64,000 bases of DNA from Saccharobesus litoralis (GCF_003063625.1 NZ_CP026604.1:744001-808000); one strand, 5' to 3'. Shown: positions 17,621 to 26,797, counted from the stretch's first letter. Made by a program: numbers and translations. The notes: generated by a model not told the origin, from the letters alone.

Positions 17621-18064
17621 GTGCAGGTGGAAACCACCTTATGCGGCATTGGTTAAGAGTCACTGTCGTGAGCGATAAGGGAAAGGCAAACACAATGATT
17701 TGTCAGGTGTGAGTTAAAGAGACGAACAGCGTAGGTGTCGAAATATTTAACCGTTGCATCCCGAAACCAAGCTACTGGGTGGAGTTTGGGAAGAGCTTAG
17801 AGGCAACCTGATTACCAACTAAGCGGGAGCCGGCAAAGAGCTGACGTGAATTTAACTCGGGGTTTTATATGGAACGTAAGAACCAGTCGTTTTGATGTTA
17901 ACAGATATCCTCGAATGGAAACCCCATGAGAGCCAAGTCTGAATGCAAAGCACTGGGGCGGAGCAATTCGTAGTAGTGATGATGATAGCTGTAATGGTTA
18001 TCTAGCGAAGGGATTGCCTCGTTTTAAATGAAACTTTCATCAACTGCTGCAGCAGGAGGAATGA

Positions 18065-19300
18065 TTGAATTCAGCAAAACCATTTAGTATTTCGAAATGG
18101 ACAGTTTATGAAGCCTGGTTACGTGTAAGAGCCAACGGTGGAGCGGCAGGAATTGATGAGCAATCGATGAGTGATTTTGAACAGGACTTGAAGAAGAACC
18201 TGTACAAGATATGGAATCGAATGTCATCGGGCAGCTATTTTCCACCGACGGTGAAGCGTGTCGAAATCCCTAAGGATAAGGGCGTTCGAGTACTAGGCAT
18301 ACCCACGGTATCAGACCGAGTTGCACAGATGGTCGTCAAGATGGAGTTGGAGCCTGAATTAGAATCGGTATTCGATAATGATTCTTATGGTTACAGACCT
18401 AATCGCAGTGCACATGATGCATTAGCGATAACGCGCCAGCGGTGTTGGCGATACGACTGGGTGATTGATTTAGATATCAAAGGCTTCTTTGATAACTTGG
18501 ACTGGGTGTTATTGGGCAAAGCGTTACGCAAACATACCAATAACCCATGGGTATTACTCTATATCGAACGTTGGCTTAAAGCGCCAATGGAAACCTCGGA
18601 TGGTCAGATAATAGAGCGAACGAAAGGAACACCACAAGGAGGCGTGATAAGCCCATTGCTAGCCAATTTGTTTTTACACTACGCATTCGACAAATGGTTG
18701 CGAAGAGAACATCCACATGTTCAATTTGCACGCTATGCGGATGATGCAGTGGTTCACTGTCGTAGTGAGCAAGAAGCAAAGGCGTTAAAGCAAGCTATTG
18801 AGCAACGCATGTTAGATTGTTGTCTAGAATGTCATCCAGAGAAAACTAAACTGGTTTACTGCTTTGATGAAGGTAGACAAGAAGCACATGAAGTCATTAG
18901 CTTTGATTTTCTTAGTTACTGTTTCAGGCCAAGGTTAGTAAGGAATCGGTGGGGTCGCATGTTTGTTGGCTTTACACCTGCTATTAGCCCTAAAGCGAAA
19001 CAGAAAATTAGAGAGAAAGTTAAAGCGCTCAAGCTACATAAGCAAACGGGGTTAACGATACAAGAGTTGGCGTATAAGCTTAATCCGATGATAAGCGGGT
19101 GGATAAATTACTTCAGTCGGTTTTGGAAAACAGCATTAAGGCCACTTATGTCTTGGATAAACCTTAAATTGTTGAAATGGGCGAAGAAGAAATACAAACG
19201 GCTGAAATTCAGTTACCAAAGAGCAAGAAAATGGATGCAAAGGGTGTGTAATACACAACCGTATCTATTTTCTCATTGGCAATTTGGTTGCAGGCCGTAA
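18065..19300 (+). CDS. ltrA: Group II intron reverse transcriptase/maturase
   Basis: The 411-residue protein contains reverse transcriptase blocks in order: RRVLGIPTVSDR-like (VRVLGIPTVSDRVAQ) near residue 80, VFDNDSYGYRPNRSAHDA near 120, WVIDLDIKGFFDNLDW near 142, GTPQGGVISPLLANLFLHY near 185, and the catalytic ARYADDAVVHCRS near 224. After this comes the thumb/maturase part with LNPMISGWINYFSRFW. No C-terminal HNH endonuclease domain is seen. The start is TTG at 18065, because AGGAGG lies just upstream and the ATG at 18061 meets a stop after eight codons. It should splice the intron RNA and copy it during retrohoming. All key residues are intact. Confidence 0.95.
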   Translation: MNSAKPFSISKWTVYEAWLRVRANGGAAGIDEQSMSDFEQDLKKNLYKIWNRMSSGSYFPPTVKRVEIPKDKGVRVLGIPTVSDRVAQMVVKMELEPELESVFDNDSYGYRPNRSAHDALAITRQRCWRYDWVIDLDIKGFFDNLDWVLLGKALRKHTNNPWVLLYIERWLKAPMETSDGQIIERTKGTPQGGVISPLLANLFLHYAFDKWLRREHPHVQFARYADDAVVHCRSEQEAKALKQAIEQRMLDCCLECHPEKTKLVYCFDEGRQEAHEVISFDFLSYCFRPRLVRNRWGRMFVGFTPAISPKAKQKIREKVKALKLHKQTGLTIQELAYKLNPMISGWINYFSRFWKTALRPLMSWINLKLLKWAKKKYKRLKFSYQRARKWMQRVCNTQPYLFSHWQFGCRP

Positions 19301-19315
19301 ATGGTGAAACGAGAG

Positions 19316-19389
19316 GAGCCGTATGAATTGAGAGGTTCACGTACGGATCTGTGAGAGGCTGAGGGGGAAGCTCCCTCGGCCTACTCGAC
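19316..19389 (+). ncRNA. Group II intron domains V and VI
   Basis: GAGCCGTATGA, a short loop, and TTCACGTACGG form the catalytic domain V helix (19316-19350). Domain VI follows with a GAGGCTGAGGGGG / CTCCCTCGGCCT stem (19351-19389). This matches the known domain V consensus and marks the 3' end of the intron. Confidence 0.88.
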
Positions 19390-19525
19390 CAAAAATTTGA
19401 TTTTTTTAAACGGCTATTTTCCACAAATAGTCGATAGATTAATTTAAATCACTCTTGTAGAAAGGTTGTAAATGTGGGGCAGTGTCGCAACTGGAAACCA
19501 AGTCTTTAGCAGCTCCGCTGCTATT

Positions 19526-19543
19526 GTCGAAATAAATTTCGAC
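19526..19543. repeat. REP-like palindrome, copy 3, interrupted by an IS
   Basis: GTCGAAATAAATTTCGAC is preceded by GCTGCTATT. It abuts the left end of the IS110-type element; the expected continuation CTACATGGG appears after the right end (about 21098). Confidence 0.8.
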
Positions 19544-19559
19544 CTTCTATGAAGGACAG

Positions 19560-19891
19560 GAAGTCAATACCCAACCTTTAATTTATAAAAAACTCTTATG
19601 CTCTTTCTTCAAACCATAAGCTTTTTCCCATTTTTGAAGTTAATCAATTGCCCAGATTAATTTATTCGTGCTACTCAACATCAAGTGTGAGCGCAACCAC
19701 CTTCTATCCGTTCCAGCCCTAAGCTGGCTACCTCAAACTGCATTCGTATGTGCAGTGAAACCTGGTTGAAGGTGCCCCTTCTACAAAAACGGTCAAGCTT
19801 GGCTTACCAAGGGTGGGCACGAGCACCTTCTCACAATCGTTAACGTTAATTCCTTATGTGTTTGTTGTCATTTTTGACTGTCTCTGTGCAA
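19560..19891 (-). ncRNA. Candidate bridge/seeker RNA region of the IS1111-type element
   Basis: This stretch, between the transposase stop and the left inverted repeat, has no open frame of note and contains possible stems, for example around 19683-19750 and 19761-19830. IS1111-type elements are known to encode their guide RNA downstream of the transposase. The location fits, but no structure or loop-target match was proven. Confidence 0.4.
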
Positions 19892-21031
19892 TTAACCTTC
19901 CGTTAATTGTGCACCCTCGGGAATAACTCCATGCTCTAGGTAACGCCACAGAGCCACTAATAACTTTCTCGCCAGCGCGACTATTCCCACTCTTCGCATC
20001 CGCTTGCTGCCTTTGTCAAAACGCTCCTTAAACCATTGACTTAATTTGCTGCCTTTTTGGTAACGTAACCACAGCCAAGCAAACTCTATCATGACCTTGC
20101 GCACCCGCTTATTGCCTGCTTTACTGATTCCCTGTTCGCGTTGACTATCTCCGCTGTCATAAGGTGTTGGGGTTAATCCCGCACAACTACCTACTTGCTT
20201 AGCGTTTTTGAAATCTCGCCAGCTAAAAAATTCTGCAACTAAGTACCAACTGGTTTGCCATCCTACGGCTTTGAGTTGCATCATTTGCTCTATCTGTTTT
20301 TCCATACTGCCGTCTTGGGCTTGGGTAACTCGCTCTTTTTGTAACGCTTCAAGTTCTTTCACTTGATTATCTACCATGACATAGCGCTCGTATTCGCGTT
20401 GTAATTCGTTCTTCGTATCAACTGGAATGTCATACCCCGTGACTGCGCCTTTAAGTTTAGGCAGTAATGTTTTTAAATCTTTTATGTTTGCTAGCCGTAT
20501 GCCATGCAGAAAAAGTAAAGATTTTATCCTTGTTGAATGCGCCCCTCGCTCTTCGATTAATCGCCCTCGTTCGCGTTGTAATCGTCGTTTATCTTCTTGC
20601 TCAACAGTCGGAACTCTAACAGGCCTCATTGCCGTCAAATCACCCGAACAATAACGAATGAGTAGTCTGTTTAAGGCTTTTACGTCCACACCATCACTTT
20701 TGACTTGGCGTTGACGCCGATTCACTTCAATAGCGGCAGAGTCAATCACATAATTGGTGATATTTTCTTTTTCCAATGCTCTGTGTATCCAAAAGCCATC
20801 TCGACCCGCTTCGTAACAGCTAAAAACCGGGCAGTCTGGTGTGCATTTTAGTTTTTCTTTTGCCAGTTCAATTTCTGCAAGTAGGCTATTCCAATCACCT
20901 GCATCAATCGTTTTCTGTCTGAGCTTAACTTTATTACTAAATCCTAGCTTCCAACTTTTTGCACTTAATTCAAAAGCAAGGTACAAAATATTTGAATTTG
21001 CGTTATCTTTATCTTGAAGGACAGTATTCAT
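19892..21031 (-). CDS. IS110 family transposase
   Basis: The 379-residue recombinase has the two IS110 domains. The N-terminal RuvC-like part has acidic residues in LYLAFELSAKSW, SCYEAGRDGFW (Glu) and VNRRQRQVKSDGVDVKALN (two Asp), so the first acidic position is Glu rather than the usual Asp. The C-terminal Transposase_20 part has LKAVGWQTSWYLVAEF, SCAGLTPTPYDSG and GISKAGNKRVRKVMIEFAW, with the serine expected to be nucleophilic. Length is typical. No frameshift is seen, so the element may be active. It acts with an element-encoded RNA on specific DNA sites. Confidence 0.93.
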   Translation of the reverse strand: MNTVLQDKDNANSNILYLAFELSAKSWKLGFSNKVKLRQKTIDAGDWNSLLAEIELAKEKLKCTPDCPVFSCYEAGRDGFWIHRALEKENITNYVIDSAAIEVNRRQRQVKSDGVDVKALNRLLIRYCSGDLTAMRPVRVPTVEQEDKRRLQRERGRLIEERGAHSTRIKSLLFLHGIRLANIKDLKTLLPKLKGAVTGYDIPVDTKNELQREYERYVMVDNQVKELEALQKERVTQAQDGSMEKQIEQMMQLKAVGWQTSWYLVAEFFSWRDFKNAKQVGSCAGLTPTPYDSGDSQREQGISKAGNKRVRKVMIEFAWLWLRYQKGSKLSQWFKERFDKGSKRMRRVGIVALARKLLVALWRYLEHGVIPEGAQLTEG

Positions 21032-21152
21032 CTCTATTCACCTTTTTTGGTTTGGTCACCTTAATAAGGTTAGTCGATATACTGTCCTTCATAGTTTCTA
21101 CATGGGTTAAACCAAACATTTCTTACTAAAATTAGCACTAGCGAAATATACA

Positions 21153-21193
21153 AACAAAAAGGCTGTTTAAGTACCTAACTTAAACAGCCTTGT
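21153..21193 (-). terminator. Terminator after the sulfatase gene
   Basis: A 13-bp stem (AAGGCTGTTTAAG / CTTAAACAGCCTT, 21161-21193) is followed on the minus strand by TTTTTGTTTG. It lies 24 bases after the sulfatase stop. Confidence 0.85.
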
Positions 21194-21216
21194 AGTTTTA
21201 CTTTATTTGTTACGCT

Positions 21217-22953
21217 TTAATACGGATCTTTCGGCTTGATCTTAATGATCTCAGCATAGTTAACGATCTTGTTTTCTTTAGTCCATTCATCCAACATTGC
21301 CGTTAACTTTTCAACCAACTTTGGATGTTTACTGGCTAAGTTAGTCACTTCACCCGGATCGTTAGATAAGTCATAAAGCTCCACAGCGATCCCTGGTTTC
21401 GCCAATGTTTGTAAATACCAACCTGGCTCAATAAGCAATTTCCACTTACCTTGGTAAATCACACTTTGCTGGCCTTTATCATTAAAGAATATTGCCTCGG
21501 GTGGTGCCATTTCTTGGCCTTTTAACACAGGTAAAACACTACGCCCGTCAATCTCTTTGGTCTTTTTACCGCGAAATGTCGTCGGAAATTGGGTGTTAGA
21601 GATTTCTAAGAATGTCGGCATTAAATCACCAACCCAGACTACATCATCAGAAATAGAGTTAGCTTCAATAACTTTTGGCCAACTCATAATGCCGTGAGCA
21701 CGCGCACCACCTTCCCATAACAAGGCTTTTACCCCTCTGAACGGCGCATTCATTAAATCACCAATATGCGACGCAGCGCCATTGTCAGAAATGTAGATGA
21801 ATAAGGTGTTATCAAACTCATTAGTTTCTTTTAACGTATCAATAAGCTTACCAACGTTTTCATCTAGTTTTTCCATCATAGCCGCATGAACAGCCGCTTG
21901 CAGGCGGTATTTTTCAATCTTTTCAGGCTTTTGCTTAGTCCACATATAGTTGTTATTGCGGGTTTTAGCGTCTTTAGAAAATAAACCTTGCTTAACCACA
22001 CCTTCGTGACGACCGTCAGCTATTGCTTGCAGATCAGAATATTTGGCAAGGTATTTATCAACTAATTCTTGCGGTGCTTGTAATGGTTTGTGAGGGGCGC
22101 GATAAGCGACATACATAAAAAATGGCTCATCTTTTTTGCTGGCCTGCTTGATCATTTCAACACCACGATCTGTCATGCCATCTGTCGCATAAAAGGCTTT
22201 ACCTGATTTACCATGACAAGCGCTGTAATGCTTACGACTAAACGGATTGCCCGCATAACAATGCATGTTGTAATCGTAGTCGTATTTTAATTTAGCTTTT
22301 TGATTACCTTCATAGTATTCGTGTTTATCTTGCGGTCGAAAAAACAAGTTGCCTTGCGCGCCAGGAAAAACAAAACTTTGCTGAAAGCCGCGCTGCGGAG
22401 GCATAGCTAAATAATCTAACTCCATTTCCTCTTGGGTTAGTTTCATACTCGGTGGGTGAGCATTGATCCACGCTTGGCGCATTTTTTCAGGGTGATTTTT
22501 AATATAGCTCCCACCTAAATGCCATTTACCCACCATCATGGTTTGATAGCCGTTGCCTGCTAAAAGCTCAGAAATCAAAGGTTGTTCGTAAGGTAAACGC
22601 CCACGATGCGCAGGAAATGGTAACTCGCGAACCCAATCGCCAACAACACCACCACCAAAACCAACATGAGCAGCATCAACGCCGGTTAACAAAGAAGCAC
22701 GAGTTGGGCTACAACGCGCATTACTGTAAAACGAACTAAAACGCATACCTTGTTGAGCTAATTTATCTAACTCAGGTGTGTCAATTTCACCGCCAAAACT
22801 GCCTAAATCAGTAAAGCCAGCATCGTCAGACAATACTACAACAATGTTTGGTCTTTTATCCGCAGCTTGTACAGTAAAAACCGTTAATAACAATAATGTT
22901 AGTAAACTTTTATAAACTAACTTCAACTTTTCAGAATAAACCAAAACGGCCAA
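21217..22953 (-). CDS. Secreted sulfatase, family S1 (arylsulfatase type)
   Basis: The 578-residue protein has an N-terminal signal peptide (about residues 14-31, ending FTVQAAD) and the sulfatase fold. RPNIVVVLSDDAGFTDLG (Asp43, Asp44) supplies calcium ligands; the signature CSPTRASLLTG begins at Cys81, which is converted to formylglycine; GKWHLGG follows near residue 143; and a DNGAAS segment carries late metal ligands. The family removes sulfate esters from glycans in the periplasm. The long insert with Trp/Pro-rich text resembles arylsulfatases acting on algal glycans. The maturing enzyme is not in the window. Its neighbours are the IS element and the pullulanase; assignment to ulvan breakdown is by context. 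Confidence 0.92.
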   Translation of the reverse strand: MAVLVYSEKLKLVYKSLLTLLLLTVFTVQAADKRPNIVVVLSDDAGFTDLGSFGGEIDTPELDKLAQQGMRFSSFYSNARCSPTRASLLTGVDAAHVGFGGGVVGDWVRELPFPAHRGRLPYEQPLISELLAGNGYQTMMVGKWHLGGSYIKNHPEKMRQAWINAHPPSMKLTQEEMELDYLAMPPQRGFQQSFVFPGAQGNLFFRPQDKHEYYEGNQKAKLKYDYDYNMHCYAGNPFSRKHYSACHGKSGKAFYATDGMTDRGVEMIKQASKKDEPFFMYVAYRAPHKPLQAPQELVDKYLAKYSDLQAIADGRHEGVVKQGLFSKDAKTRNNNYMWTKQKPEKIEKYRLQAAVHAAMMEKLDENVGKLIDTLKETNEFDNTLFIYISDNGAASHIGDLMNAPFRGVKALLWEGGARAHGIMSWPKVIEANSISDDVVWVGDLMPTFLEISNTQFPTTFRGKKTKEIDGRSVLPVLKGQEMAPPEAIFFNDKGQQSVIYQGKWKLLIEPGWYLQTLAKPGIAVELYDLSNDPGEVTNLASKHPKLVEKLTAMLDEWTKENKIVNYAEIIKIKPKDPY

Positions 22954-23301
22954 CCTCTAATTGTTTACATTTTACAATATAATAGTTGATCACTTACTCA
23001 TTGGCAAACAACGGATTAAAACTAAAACATATTTATCCCAATATGATTTGTCTGGAATAGAATATTGTAGCAGTCAAGTAGGTACTTAGAATTAATCGTA
23101 AACAAAAGTCGGTAGTCTTGCTCTTTTGGACAGAGAGGTTTGCAGGCTCTGTAAGCATCAATGCTAATGCTAATGCCGTTAAGCGTCTGGAACAGCGCAC
23201 GGCGACCTACATGGATAAAAATAAAGGTGGTTAAACCACAAAGAGTTTAACCACCTTTTATTTTATTTATCGGTGTTATTCGGTAGCTAGCCTATTTCCA
23301 T
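22954..23301. other. Intergenic region with repeat blocks and terminator
   Basis: Between the pullulanase and sulfatase genes there is no gene. The stretch has a repeat word at 23138-23159 (GGTTTGCAGGCTCTGTAAGC), an inverted copy of the 15706 family at 23172-23212 and the terminator at 23223. Confidence 0.6.
23223..23258 (-). terminator. Terminator after the pullulanase gene
   Basis: A stem of AAAGGTGGTTAAA and TTTAACCACCTTT around a short loop is flanked by T-rich runs on both strands. It is 43 bases beyond the pullulanase stop and may work in both directions. Confidence 0.85.
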
Positions 23302-26094
23302 CTATTTAACCAGCACCGCCACTGTTAATGCAGGCACAGTGATATTTTTCGATGTCACCTTGGTTTGTTTAACAACACTATCTACTCCACTCGCTTGCGC
23401 AGGATGCAGAGCAAAACCTTTTGCATCTAAACTGACGGTTTTAGGCTCGGCGCTGTTATTAAACAACACAAGGATCTGCTCATGGTTAGGATCCAAGTCC
23501 TTAGTTTGATCGCTGTCATCTAACAACATAGCAATCAAACCTATTTGCTGATCAATGCCCGCATTCAAAAAAGACACACGCTGAATAATATCTTGGGCGT
23601 TACGTAATCTAAATAAAGGTGAACTCATTCTAATTTGAATAAATTCCGCAAACACCTTAGCCGAAAATTCAATTTGCGTTGGAGTCACATGATCACGCCC
23701 TTGATTTTGCTCTAATAAACGTGAAATCAACGGCCAGTTTTCTTTATCTTTTACTTCCGGTGGTAAGCCCACATTATAGTTGTTCGATTGATAAGAAAAG
23801 TCGACCGCGTTAAACCAATCGCCGTAATCATAGCTATCACGTAAAAATGACTTAGAGCGCAGTAATTCTTGACCCATATGTAAGAAAGGGATCCCTTGTG
23901 ACATCAAAGGATAGGCTATGGTTAACAATTGCAAACGTACCCGATCTTGGCTCGATACATGATAAGCAATGCGATATTGGTGATTGTCCCACAAGCTTTG
24001 GTTATCGTGCTTCGACACATAATTCACTGTGTCGGCAGGATCTAACGCATAACCTGTCGGTGCGCCACCGTAATCAATATCAGCACCCGTAACCAGTTGG
24101 CCTTTATGGTCTTGCAATGGAAACTTAGCCAAATTACCGGCTAAGCCCACTCGCACTTGATCAAGTGACAAATCGTATTCAGCTTGGGCATCGACATCTT
24201 TTTGTAGGTCATTAGGAATAGTCATTAAACCATTACCCACACCTTGCCAACGACGGATCCAGTCGCCACCATCAAATGGCGCTCCACCTCGAATAGCATC
24301 GCGCATGCGATCGGTAAAGGTACCAATTTCTGTGCCCGCTAACTGTACCTGCGCAGCTTGTTCAAATTGTGCGTCGTTATAAACCTCGCCAAAATTCCAG
24401 CCTTCGCCGTAAAAATAGGTATCCACATCGACAGCTCTCACCGCTTCTCGCGCTTCTAGCATAGCCGCTTTAGGCTGGTGTCCCATTAAGTCAAAACGAA
24501 AACCATCAATTTTATAATCGCGTGCCCAAACCACTAAAGAGTCTGTCATTAATTTAGCCATCATACGGCGCTCTGTAGCGGTATTATCACAACAGGTAGA
24601 TTGCTCAATGCTGCCAGTTAACGGATTTTTACGGTAGTAATAACCAGGGACAATTTTATCCAGCACTGACTTTTCTCGTAAACCGGCTTGGTAAGTATGG
24701 TTGTACACCACGTCCATAATTACCCTAAAACCCATATTATGAATACGTTGCACCATTTCTCGAAATTCCACTATGCGCGACTCACCATCTGGGTTAAGTG
24801 CGTAACTGCCTTCCGGCACCGTATAGTGAAAAGGATCGTAACCCCAGTTATATGGATCGTACCCACGCTGCGCCTCGATAACCGCTTGTGCGTCACTACC
24901 TTTAGGATCATAACTGGCTAACAAATCTTGTAGTTTTTGCTGTGGCTGATAGTCACTTTGGCAAATAAAGTGATCAGGTACAATGCGACACAGTTTCGAT
25001 AGTGGATCCGATAAATCCATAACCAATTCAGGATCTTCATTTACCGTACCAATATCAAACGTCGGCAATAAATGAATATTGTTCAATCCGGCTTTGTGCA
25101 GCATTTTTAAATGCTTGATGCCATGGCTGTCTTGTTCTAAAAACGCCTTGTATTTTCCGCGATAAACAGGGTTAGATAACGCAGTATCTGAAGCACTAAA
25201 GTCACGAATATGTAACTCATAAAGAATATTGTCTTCTGGTGCGGCAATGTCTGGCACAACATGGCTCGCCCAACCTTTTGGCGCTGTATCAATGTCATTT
25301 AAGTCAATCACTTGGCTGTGTAGACTATTAGTTGAAAGGCTTAATGAGTATGGGTCGGTTGTCACTAACGTTTCAATTTTATTGGTTTCGGGATGCCAAA
25401 GCGTTAGCCGATACTGGTAAAACGCGCGATTAAGTGATTTATCACCTGAAGCTGTCCAAACACCCGTCTTAGTATCTTCTTGCATGCTGATAACCGCTGG
25501 TTGCAACGGCTGTTTGTTTTTATCAAACAACAAGACTTCGACTTTTTTGGCTGTCGGTGCCCATAGGGTAAAACTCACCCCGCTATCTGATACAACAGCT
25601 CCATACTGTTCGACTTCGTCAGCATCTGCTGCGCCTTGAGTATATAGGTCGTCGAGCACAAAACCGGTTTGCAAACGCGATAGGTGAATTGGTTTATTTT
25701 GCGCATCTAACTGTACGACTAAACTACTGCCTTTAAGGATCGTTTTTGCGTCGCTGGCACTTAACTGAGCATTCACAGGAGTAAAATCAGCTAAGTGTTT
25801 AGGGATGTTATTAACCTTATCTTGACTTAAAACCGTTAACTTAATCGCACTTAGGCCATCATCCGTCAATTCAAATGGCTGTTGGCTGCTATACAAATAA
25901 AGACTTTTAGTTTCAGGCTTAATCTTAAGCAATATGGTTTGTTGATCAAGCCAATGGCCATCTTCAACTACACTTAAGTTTTGTGAAGGCGCTAAAACTA
26001 AGTTTGGTAATGTCGATTGTTGCGACTGATTACAACCCAACAAACTTGTAGCCAAAATAGTGCCAAAGGCGGCAAGCTTAAAAACAGTACGCAT
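23302..26094 (-). CDS. pulA: Pullulanase-type alpha-1,6-glucosidase lipoprotein (GH13)
   Basis: The start at 26094 gives a lipoprotein signal, MRTVFKLAAFGTILATSLLG-C, with GGAG ten bases upstream; the frame extends further but the additional 43 residues look wrong for secretion. An N-terminal E-set/CBM48 region (SGVSFTLWAPTAKKVEVLLF) precedes a GH13 barrel with all four conserved regions: DVVYNHT, DGFRFDLMGH (nucleophile Asp), YGEGWNFGE (acid Glu) and NYVSKHDNQSLWDN. The YNWGYDP motif marks pullulanases and related debranching enzymes. It should cut alpha-1,6 branches of pullulan, glycogen or starch at the cell surface. About 930 residues is normal for GH13_14. It is unrelated to ulvan and may be a separate function. 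Confidence 0.92.
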   Translation of the reverse strand: MRTVFKLAAFGTILATSLLGCNQSQQSTLPNLVLAPSQNLSVVEDGHWLDQQTILLKIKPETKSLYLYSSQQPFELTDDGLSAIKLTVLSQDKVNNIPKHLADFTPVNAQLSASDAKTILKGSSLVVQLDAQNKPIHLSRLQTGFVLDDLYTQGAADADEVEQYGAVVSDSGVSFTLWAPTAKKVEVLLFDKNKQPLQPAVISMQEDTKTGVWTASGDKSLNRAFYQYRLTLWHPETNKIETLVTTDPYSLSLSTNSLHSQVIDLNDIDTAPKGWASHVVPDIAAPEDNILYELHIRDFSASDTALSNPVYRGKYKAFLEQDSHGIKHLKMLHKAGLNNIHLLPTFDIGTVNEDPELVMDLSDPLSKLCRIVPDHFICQSDYQPQQKLQDLLASYDPKGSDAQAVIEAQRGYDPYNWGYDPFHYTVPEGSYALNPDGESRIVEFREMVQRIHNMGFRVIMDVVYNHTYQAGLREKSVLDKIVPGYYYRKNPLTGSIEQSTCCDNTATERRMMAKLMTDSLVVWARDYKIDGFRFDLMGHQPKAAMLEAREAVRAVDVDTYFYGEGWNFGEVYNDAQFEQAAQVQLAGTEIGTFTDRMRDAIRGGAPFDGGDWIRRWQGVGNGLMTIPNDLQKDVDAQAEYDLSLDQVRVGLAGNLAKFPLQDHKGQLVTGADIDYGGAPTGYALDPADTVNYVSKHDNQSLWDNHQYRIAYHVSSQDRVRLQLLTIAYPLMSQGIPFLHMGQELLRSKSFLRDSYDYGDWFNAVDFSYQSNNYNVGLPPEVKDKENWPLISRLLEQNQGRDHVTPTQIEFSAKVFAEFIQIRMSSPLFRLRNAQDIIQRVSFLNAGIDQQIGLIAMLLDDSDQTKDLDPNHEQILVLFNNSAEPKTVSLDAKGFALHPAQASGVDSVVKQTKVTSKNITVPALTVAVLVK

Positions 26095-26189
26095 TGAATG
26101 TGTGCTCCATGAAATATTATTACATGGAGCATGGGCGATTAGCTTAGCAAACGCAAAAACCATACGTATGCAAAGTAAAAGAATTGTTA

Positions 26190-26232
26190 AATTTAGTCTT
26201 CTCGCTCGGGTCTTATGGTTCATTGTCGGCGA
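26190..26232. repeat. Intergenic repeat, inverted copy of 32847-32890
   Basis: TCTTCTCGCTCGGGTCTTAT and GGTTCATTGTCG here match, in reverse complement, the block ACAATGAACCATAAGGCCTG and AGCGAGAAGACT at 32847-32890. It lies between pulA and the membrane protein gene. Confidence 0.65.
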
Positions 26233-26251
26233 TTACTCGCCCACAAAAAAC

Positions 26252-26797
26252 TTATACTTTATTGGTTTGCAAGTAATCAATTAAGCGATAGCACAGCTCA
26301 ATATACTGAACGGCTTCTGTGCCACTCACTTGATACGCCTCGGCATGCGCTACTTTATTGCGCAAAGTTCTTAATTCATTAAATAACTTACTTTTGGGTG
26401 TATCGACTATTTTTAATTCAATTAACAGATCTTCTATTAACTTATACCTTTGATTGGTATCTAAATCAGCTTGAGGCCGCTTAGCTAAAACCAATTTTTC
26501 AGCCACTTGGTCAACTTCGCGCCATGCGTCCATAATACTAGCGCTGGGCATACTATCAGCACTAGCAATCAGCATGGCTTTTTTGTCACGTTTGATCTCA
26601 GGAAAAGCCTTTTCGGCATCGCGTTTAGCGGCTTTTAATTCTTGGCCAAATTCCATTTCAAAATCTTTGTATTTCAGTTTTTTGGTGAACGGAATTAGGT
26701 GGCGTAATTGTTGACGCAATGCATAAACAGCCGCCGTCACGACAATAGGCCAAACCAGTATATCCATCAGCTTGATGGTAAAAGTCATCCAATCCAT
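26252..26797 (-). CDS. Membrane-anchored protein of unknown function
   Basis: I do not recognise this 181-residue protein with confidence. It has one N-terminal membrane helix (residues 9-28), then a basic/acidic charged helical stretch (KLKYKDFEMEFGQELKAAKR), and a C-terminal helical domain ending with FNELRTLRNKVAHAEAYQVS, VQYIELCYRLIDYL. The LRxxRNxxAH motif resembles DUF4145 or HEPN-like helical domains. The start at 26797 is supported by an N-terminal hydrophobic segment. It lies 157 bases upstream of pulA on the same strand, and a 40-base intergenic repeat sits between them. Confidence 0.65.
   Translation of the reverse strand: MDWMTFTIKLMDILVWPIVVTAAVYALRQQLRHLIPFTKKLKYKDFEMEFGQELKAAKRDAEKAFPEIKRDKKAMLIASADSMPSASIMDAWREVDQVAEKLVLAKRPQADLDTNQRYKLIEDLLIELKIVDTPKSKLFNELRTLRNKVAHAEAYQVSGTEAVQYIELCYRLIDYLQTNKV

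Larger units (their letters stand above)
17621..19389 (+). mobile_element. Group II intron with reverse transcriptase
   Basis: A reverse transcriptase frame (18065-19300) lies between an RNA-like 5' region starting near GTGCAGG (about 17621) and a domain V/VI pair at 19316-19389. The 5' end is uncertain because the usual GUGYG is only partly matched. The 3' end is set by the last part of domain VI, near CTACTCGACC. Exon junction and target were not resolved. The insertion separates the LacI gene from the sulfatase region and lies next to the IS110-type element. Confidence 0.75.
19546..21097 (-). mobile_element. IS110-family element of IS1111 type (about 1.55 kb)
   Basis: A single transposase gene (19892-21031, minus strand) is bracketed by a perfect 13-base inverted repeat: CTATGAAGGACAG at 19547-19559 and CTGTCCTTCATAG at 21082-21094. 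Inverted repeats near the tips and a long non-coding part (330 bases) after the transposase are features of the IS1111 subgroup. Removing the element joins TTTCGACC to TACATGGG, restoring the REP continuation seen at 15787, 50790 and 61483 (TTTCGACCTACA). The exact tip bases are ambiguous by one or two positions. Confidence 0.82.

Noticed and set aside
23302-26094. Pullulanase as a part of the ulvan pathway
   Set aside because: GH13 debranching enzymes act on alpha-glucans; presence near sulfatases is not evidence for a role in ulvan use.
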